DNA of 30,554 nt, taken from contig BRYA01000542.1 of the NCBI GenBank assembly GCA_030267965.1, positions 24,937-55,490 on the forward strand, given 5' to 3'. This DNA comes from Triparma columacea (lineage: Eukaryota; Sar; Bolidophyceae; Parmales; Triparmaceae). The translations under genes were made by a program, and so were the position numbers. The notes under the pieces were generated by a model. The model had not been told where the DNA came from, searched no databases, and was given only the letters and a program-made list of their open reading frames with translations. Shown in pieces: positions 27,001-30,554 of the stretch. The stretch's first letter is position 1, and each line of letters begins with the position of its first letter.

Positions 27001-29293
27001 GCACACCTTCTGGAGTACACAGACATCAAAGGATTTTACAATGGCCTTTTTCCTTGAAGGAAAAAGTGATAAAATAAAGTTTGAGGTCTTTACAAACTCA
27101 AGGCATCATTGGGTCTCAATTGAAGGAGAAATTAAAAAATGGGTTGCATTGAACTGGGCTAAATGGGAAGAGGAGCAGCCAGAATGGTTCACTGATGTGA
27201 TAAAATCTACGGTTCCTGTAGATTTCATTCCAGCAGATGGAGATGCTAGAAGGAGAGAGAGTGTAAGGAGAGCAAGTGTTGATGCTGAAGCTGAGGGTGG
27301 TCTAGCAGGTGCTGTGAGAGCAAGTATTAGGAGAGCAAGTGTTGGGTTGGACAATGGAGGCGCACTTATTGCTTCACATGCCGGGGATGATACTACACAA
27401 GACTATGCAGGTTTAGATCCTAACCAAATAGGAAAGTTGTTGGGAGAGCAACTGTTGGTTGCATTAAGTTTCAGGAAAAAGGGAATGACAAAGGAGGAGG
27501 CAGTGAGGTTATTCATAGGGTCAAACTATGTTCTCAGACAGGCTGCAGAGAAATATGTGTTTTTCACCCCAATGCTTGGCGCTGTTGTCAAGAATAAGCT
27601 GCTTGGGCTTAGGAAGGTAGAAGGTAGAGCTGCCGAGCTGGGGGAGAAGGAGGGAAGGCAGATTGGAGAGTCTCTAGCAAGGAGTTTGGCTATTAATACT
27701 CAGCCAGTTGCTGCTGTAGATGCCTTCATATTAAATTTCTCTGCTCTACAGGAGCTTGATGAGGAATATAAATGGTTCAGACCTATGCTGGAGACAATTA
27801 GCTACAGGCTTTTGGAGGAAGTTCCTTGGGGGTTAAAGGCAAGAGTGACTGTTGGAGCTATTACTAGTATGGCAGATTTGCTGACTGATGTGTATGTGAC
27901 GTACATGTTTTGGAAGGATGAGACACAGTATGGGTACTTTCAAGCTTCATTGGCAAGCTTGTGTGTTTCAATTGGGATTCAGATGTTTGGTGCTTGGGTG
28001 CAGAATAAGAAGTTGGGGATGTCAAGGGTGGTCAGGGAATGGCTTCCTATTTTGATTGGCTTTAAGCCTGCTGTTGACGCTTACAGGGTTGCAAAGGGAC
28101 AAAAACAAGAGGCTGGACAAGCAATTGATGCTCTCTTAGAGTTAAGTTTCATGAAAGGGGCTGAGATGTTTGCTGAAGCTATACCTGGTGTAATCATTCA
28201 ACTTATGGCTATTGCAACGAATGATGGGGATGTTGCAGTTGCAGCTTGGGTATCACTTTCAGTTTCAGCACTAACAACAGGCTTTGCATCTGCAACCATA
28301 AGTTATGACTTTGACACTGACCCAGTGAAGAGAGAGAAAGTGCCTGACTTTTACGGCTATCTACCTTCAAATCCCACTAAAAGATTTATAATATTTGTTA
28401 CAATGATGCTCCTCAGCGCTTGTATGCTTATGATAAGGTGCATGACAATAGTAATGCTAGGGCTACTTGGTGGTAGGTGGGTTTCTCTTTATGTTGGTGC
28501 TGACCTTGGTCTATACTTTTTTGTGAAGATATTAAGAGGAGATTTTTGGTATTGGATTCCTCTTGGTGGCAATGCAGAAGTTCTGAATAGTATTATCTTC
28601 AGATTGTTAGTGAAAGTGGTGGGAGACTTCACATCAATTGTGCAGTTTAGGCATCCTAATGAGATTGGAGGGATGTATTGGATGTTTGGAATTGTATTGA
28701 CAATGGGAAGTCTTCCAGTAGCTATAATTATAGCTGAAAGGGGAGACATTGTAGAGGATGGGCTCAAAATGGCATGGAAAATAGTTGGAATATTTATACC
28801 ATGTACAGTTGTGTTGTTTGCTGTATTTTTCTATAGCATTGAGAAAAAATACTGGGGAACCTTCTACAGTTTGGAGAGAGGGAAAGATGGTGCACTTGCT
28901 CGCTTTAGTAATTCAAACGATGATAAAAAGAAGGCAACAGCAATTTTTACAAACTCAAAACACTATTGGAAATCAATTGAAGAAGAAGTAAGAACTTGGG
29001 TACAGGCGAACTGGGAAAGATGGGAGGATGAGAAGCCAGAATGGTTTGATGATGCAATGCGAGCTAGAGTGCCAGTTGAATACATTCCAGAAGCTGGAGA
29101 TGCTAGAAAGAGAGAGAGTGTCAGGAGAGCAAGTGTTGATGCTGAAGCTGAGGGTGGTCTAGCAGGTGCTTTGAGAGCTAGTATTAGAAGAGCAAGTGTT
29201 GGAGGCGCTGATGGTGGAGATATCATAGGGGTAAGAGGTGGGGAAGCTAAAGTAAGCAGTGTTATGCCGCTTGAAGATATGGATGGGGAATAG
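23990..29293 (+). CDS. Giant START-domain protein with two tandem XK-related-like membrane modules
   Basis: One uninterrupted frame encodes 1767 residues (1735 if the ATG at 24086 is used). Residues 1-160 are acidic and disordered. Residues about 165-355 are a START lipid-binding domain (FSDREWRAFCAW at 262-273, then TKVTFASKVDIKGSVPSFVM at 325-344, the typical DxxGxxP end). Residues about 415-500 look like the first half of a second START (GWGKTSIPVRASHKEVAAFF). Two copies of a large module follow, about 535-1120 and 1150-1740. Each has a helical region, a membrane core of 8-10 segments (about 665-1000 and 1281-1618), a conserved WE-E-PEWF cytosolic segment and an RRAS-containing tail. Both cores carry D-x2-TD (680-684; 1296-1300) and E-x2-P-x4-Q (E779, P782, Q787; E1395, P1398, Q1403), as in XK-related scramblases. 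I infer a membrane protein that binds lipid through START and may move lipid between leaflets. START and the duplication are firm; scramblase activity is not. Confidence 0.88.
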   Translation: MKLDLPFTKLTAPVYSPVRAPLDTKKANFSVKMSTAASPKLEDEHVVAATNVKRGTTDQAHFVDVESEVNREPVGAAEDIVASIDDNDMEKGRVTRVHVPPDELDSAENLVDEEDEKRELPPVSVGDTRQTDEEIDQAALEALANIIRNEPQYYSEEEEAVLRGGKEFYEKCMTSKKFKNLKSPDPRVKIKFVHLEGESQGIGVCKTVIDATLAECVAYEFIKDSREKKAKLGKKYKAIQTKKLNGHSQLYLSRRRLGVRGFSDREWRAFCAWQIKEGGKKCWIVYKDTDMLNEDFPLSSQTVHASARTTWMFEALKTTGGVPQTKVTFASKVDIKGSVPSFVMNRLSTGYASNMIELRKKFDKSKEIDAFKRQQIIAKFEEIAIEGAPGIESHFDEIDGAQEISSGLSGQTLIKAEKGMGWGKTSIPVRASHKEVAAFFWNLNSGIDSQLKLHRINNKTLVVTVEREGQFTAVRFSEAGQMKTDVELMTIHKSLGKAASKKSVIEHLGIATDAAHYFDNLLTSTEAGEQDGRRFGEQLMERVNRRNVGDSKVELVRGFIAANRALREITEQHGFMRTMLYAVVMNKLKRRATNEGEVKSEEEARGWEIGSAMTAVMLTTATAAHAVDEWAHQFTEVQEVMNEQAWLRPLLEEIVMKLFMKSTLGLKARVMVGAATSMLDLVTDVYVTNKFWKDKKYGYFKASLASLAVSIGIQMLAVWVQNKNLGMKRVLREWFPILIGFKPAVDAYRIAKGGKQELGTAVEPMVEMTYMKGAEMFAEAIPGVIIQLMAIATSDKEVGNSAWLSVAVSAITTGFASATISYDWDTDPGYREQAPDFYGYIPAKASKRTVVFVSMLLFTAGMLLIRCTTIVLLGLMGGSWAFLYIGADLGLYMLVKILRGDFWYWFPTGGNLEIMTSILMRVVVKIIVDFTSIAHFRHFYEVGGAYWLFGLLLTMGSLPVSIYVASPYVDEKAIDIASSIMNYFILTTTLCFAVFFLNIEKKYWHTFWSTQTSKDFTMAFFLEGKSDKIKFEVFTNSRHHWVSIEGEIKKWVALNWAKWEEEQPEWFTDVIKSTVPVDFIPADGDARRRESVRRASVDAEAEGGLAGAVRASIRRASVGLDNGGALIASHAGDDTTQDYAGLDPNQIGKLLGEQLLVALSFRKKGMTKEEAVRLFIGSNYVLRQAAEKYVFFTPMLGAVVKNKLLGLRKVEGRAAELGEKEGRQIGESLARSLAINTQPVAAVDAFILNFSALQELDEEYKWFRPMLETISYRLLEEVPWGLKARVTVGAITSMADLLTDVYVTYMFWKDETQYGYFQASLASLCVSIGIQMFGAWVQNKKLGMSRVVREWLPILIGFKPAVDAYRVAKGQKQEAGQAIDALLELSFMKGAEMFAEAIPGVIIQLMAIATNDGDVAVAAWVSLSVSALTTGFASATISYDFDTDPVKREKVPDFYGYLPSNPTKRFIIFVTMMLLSACMLMIRCMTIVMLGLLGGRWVSLYVGADLGLYFFVKILRGDFWYWIPLGGNAEVLNSIIFRLLVKVVGDFTSIVQFRHPNEIGGMYWMFGIVLTMGSLPVAIIIAERGDIVEDGLKMAWKIVGIFIPCTVVLFAVFFYSIEKKYWGTFYSLERGKDGALARFSNSNDDKKKATAIFTNSKHYWKSIEEEVRTWVQANWERWEDEKPEWFDDAMRARVPVEYIPEAGDARKRESVRRASVDAEAEGGLAGALRASIRRASVGGADGGDIIGVRGGEAKVSSVMPLEDMDGE
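25592..27353 (+). repeat. Intragenic repeat, copy 1 (helical region, membrane core, PEWF segment, RRAS tail)
   Basis: Codes for residues about 535-1121 of the giant START protein and aligns along its whole length with copy 2 at a constant offset of about 616-619 residues. Shared landmarks: GLKARV at 665, GAEMFAEAIPGVIIQLMAIA at 773, DFYGYIP at 836, ADLGLY at 887, MGSLPV at 955, PEWF at 1064 and RRESVRRASV at 1088. Confidence 0.9.
27438..29210 (+). repeat. Intragenic repeat, copy 2
   Basis: Codes for residues about 1150-1740. The same landmarks occur in the same order: GLKARV at 1281, GAEMFAEAIPGVIIQLMAIA at 1390, DFYGYLP at 1453, ADLGLY at 1504, MGSLPV at 1572, PEWF at 1683 and KRESVRRASV at 1707. 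There are two residues per 100 or fewer in gaps and many conservative changes in the core, while the tail is almost unchanged. Confidence 0.9.
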
Positions 29294-29562
29294 CTAATAG
29301 GACAGTAATATTTGTAGGAAAATTTGATTTGATTTGCTTTAGTTGTGACTATTTTGAAAGTGTTTTAAGTGTAGTAGATGTATCATGGGAGTGTTAAAGT
29401 GGTTTTAAGTATTAAGGAAGTGTAGTTGTGGTTTGTGAGTATTGAGGAAGTGTTAAAGATGTGTGTGGAGTTTTAAAGAGTTGTGGCAGTGACATTGTTG
29501 TTGTAATTATGGGGTTTTGAAGAGCTGTGGAATTGTTAATGTGGTTTGTGAGTATAATGGAA
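29294..29562. other. T/G-rich non-coding region after the START gene
   Basis: No ORF of note. Degenerate short repeats such as GTGGTTTGTGAGTAT (about 29428 and 29540) and GTGTAGT/GTGTTAAAG units lead into the 121-bp tandem repeat. The START gene poly(A) site must lie here, but no clear signal was found. Confidence 0.5.
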
Positions 29563-29925
29563 GTGTAGTTGATGTGTATGGGGATGAATAAAAGATAGAT
29601 GAGTGTGGTTGTGTAGAGGAGAGAGAGGAACTAAGGGGGGAGAGTAGAGGAGAGGAGGGTATAAGGTGGAATGATAAGTGTAAGTGTAGTAGATATGTAT
29701 GGAGATGAGTTAAAGAAGGAAGAGTGTAGTTTTGGTGAGAGGTGAGAGAAGTTAAGGAGAGAGAGTAGAAGAGAGGAGGGTATTAAGTGAAATGGTGTGT
29801 GTAAGTGTAGTAGATGTGTATAAAGATGAATAGAAGGAGGGTGAGTGTAGTTTTGGAGAAAAGTTAGAGGAGTGAAAGAGGAGAGTAGAAGAGAGGAGAG
29901 TATGAGGTGATATGGTGTGTGTGTG
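29563..29925 (+). repeat. 121-bp tandem repeat, three copies
   Basis: Units start at 29563, 29684 and 29805, each with GTGTAGT followed by GATGTGTAT or a close variant. The period is exactly 121 bp in both steps. Each unit is purine-rich on the + strand with internal GAGAGTAGA and GAGGAGGGTAT blocks. Copies differ by scattered substitutions. It is non-coding and probably subtelomeric satellite-like DNA. Confidence 0.8.
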
Positions 29926-29965
29926 TTTGTAAGTGTGTTTGAAGGTGTGTATGTATGTGTGTGTG
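29926..29965 (+). repeat. GT-rich simple sequence
   Basis: Interrupted GTGT and GTAT runs between the 121-bp repeats and the telomere-like array. Confidence 0.6.
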
Positions 29966-30019
29966 TTGGTGTAAGGGTAAGGGGGACGCGCTACTTCGAC
30001 CGAAAGGGGTTCCGCATAT

Positions 30020-30490
30020 ACTGGGTTAGGGACAGGGTTTAGGTTTGGAGTAGCCTTAGGGTCACCGTTACTGTTACTGTTAGGGTTAGCTTTAGCATTA
30101 GCGTTACCGTTACGGTTGGGGTTACCCTTATGGTCAGCATTACCATTATGGTTCCGATTAGCGTTGGGGTCATGGTCACGGTTAGCGTTACGGTTATGGT
30201 CAGCGTTAGCATTAGCATTAGCATTAGAGTTAGAGTTAGAGTTGGCGTTACGGTTATGGTTAGCATTACGGTTATGATTAGCGTTACTGTTACGGTCACG
30301 GTTAGCGTTACGGTTACGGTTAGCGTTACGGTTACGGTTAGCGTTATGGTTACGGTTAGCGTTACGGTTACGGTCGGCGTTACGGTTGCGGTCAGCGTTA
30401 CGGTTACGGTCGGCATTACGGTTACGGTCGGCGTTACGGTTACGGTTGGCGTTGGGGCCAGCATTATGGTCAGCGTTACGTTTATGTTTA
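30020..30490 (+). repeat. Degenerate telomere-like hexamer array, subtelomeric
   Basis: The array begins with telomere-type pieces (GGGTTAGGGA at about 30022, GTTAGGGTTAGC at about 30078). It then becomes hexamers of GTTACG, GTTAGC, GTTATG, GTCGGC and similar. In the best-ordered part (about 30290-30440) an 18-bp unit GTTACGGTTACGGTTAGC recurs. The G-rich, TTAGGG-like strand runs 5' to 3' rightward, the orientation expected if the chromosome end lies to the right. The array fades near 30480 into AT-rich DNA, so it is internal or subtelomeric, not the terminal telomere itself. Confidence 0.75.
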
Positions 30491-30554
30491 TTGTTAAGAT
30501 TTTATTTATTTTTAGGACTAGGAAAAAATTTCAGTTAGAGGTTAGGATCCAGGC

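Noticed and set aside
29563..29925. CRISPR-like array
   Set aside because: The units are head-to-tail 121-bp copies with no alternation of short repeats and unique spacers, in eukaryotic DNA.
30039..30464. A 141-codon minus-strand open frame of Thr-Val repeats
   Set aside because: It lies entirely in the hexamer array. A 6-bp repeat stays open in many frames by chance, so this is not a gene.
1..30554. tRNA, rRNA, transposase or retroelement genes
   Set aside because: I saw no cloverleaf with a clear T-loop box, no rRNA-like block, no reverse transcriptase or transposase motif and no long terminal repeats. A tRNAscan or Rfam search would be needed to exclude small RNA genes.

Overview
This is nuclear DNA from a eukaryotic microalga or other protist, most likely a marine stramenopile (bolidophyte/Parmales-like or pelagophyte-like; the clade is an inference from gene content and style). 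It carries spliceosomal GT-AG introns with pyrimidine-rich ends, tightly packed genes on alternating strands, spliceosome proteins, a four-domain voltage-gated channel, and a START-domain multi-membrane protein. There is no sign of a prokaryotic layout. I resolved eleven protein genes. All splice joints were placed by eye and checked for phase.

Layout. 79-1006 (+): the end of a HAT/TPR-repeat RNA-processing protein. 7693-1079 (-): a 2055-residue four-domain voltage-gated channel with an EEEE selectivity ring, so Ca2+-type. 8059-9351 (+): an OB-like / CCCH zinc finger / methyltransferase fusion. 11997-9483 (-): an unrecognised 669-residue, five-exon protein with a myristoylation-type N terminus. 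12443-13336 (+): a type II membrane C-type lectin. 14091-13510 (-) and 14444-15277 (+): a divergent pair of spliceosomal B-complex proteins, SNRNP27 and PRPF38A. 15543-17093 (+): an unrecognised four-exon gene. 20370-17184 (-): a K+ channel with a cyclic-nucleotide-binding-like domain. 22887-20803 (-): a multi-pass XK-related-like membrane protein. 23990-29293 (+): a giant intronless protein with a START lipid-binding domain followed by two tandem copies of the same XK-related-like membrane module. 29294-30554: no gene seen. This stretch holds a 121-bp tandem repeat, a GT-rich tract and a long degenerate telomere-like array (GTTACG/GTTAGC, 18-bp higher-order unit), so the right end looks subtelomeric.

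How the parts relate. Two voltage-sensing channels (Ca2+-type and K+-type) lie in the same 20 kb, but nothing shows they are co-regulated. SNRNP27 and PRPF38A share one short bidirectional promoter and work at the same step of spliceosome assembly. The most interesting part is the right end. Two divergently transcribed genes encode the same membrane-core family, with the E-x2-P-x4-Q helix and D-x2-TD motifs reminiscent of XK-related lipid scramblases. In one of them the core is duplicated and fused to a START lipid-transfer domain. I propose this as a possible single-polypeptide lipid pick-up and scrambling machine. The scramblase assignment is an inference from short motifs and needs profile or structure comparison.
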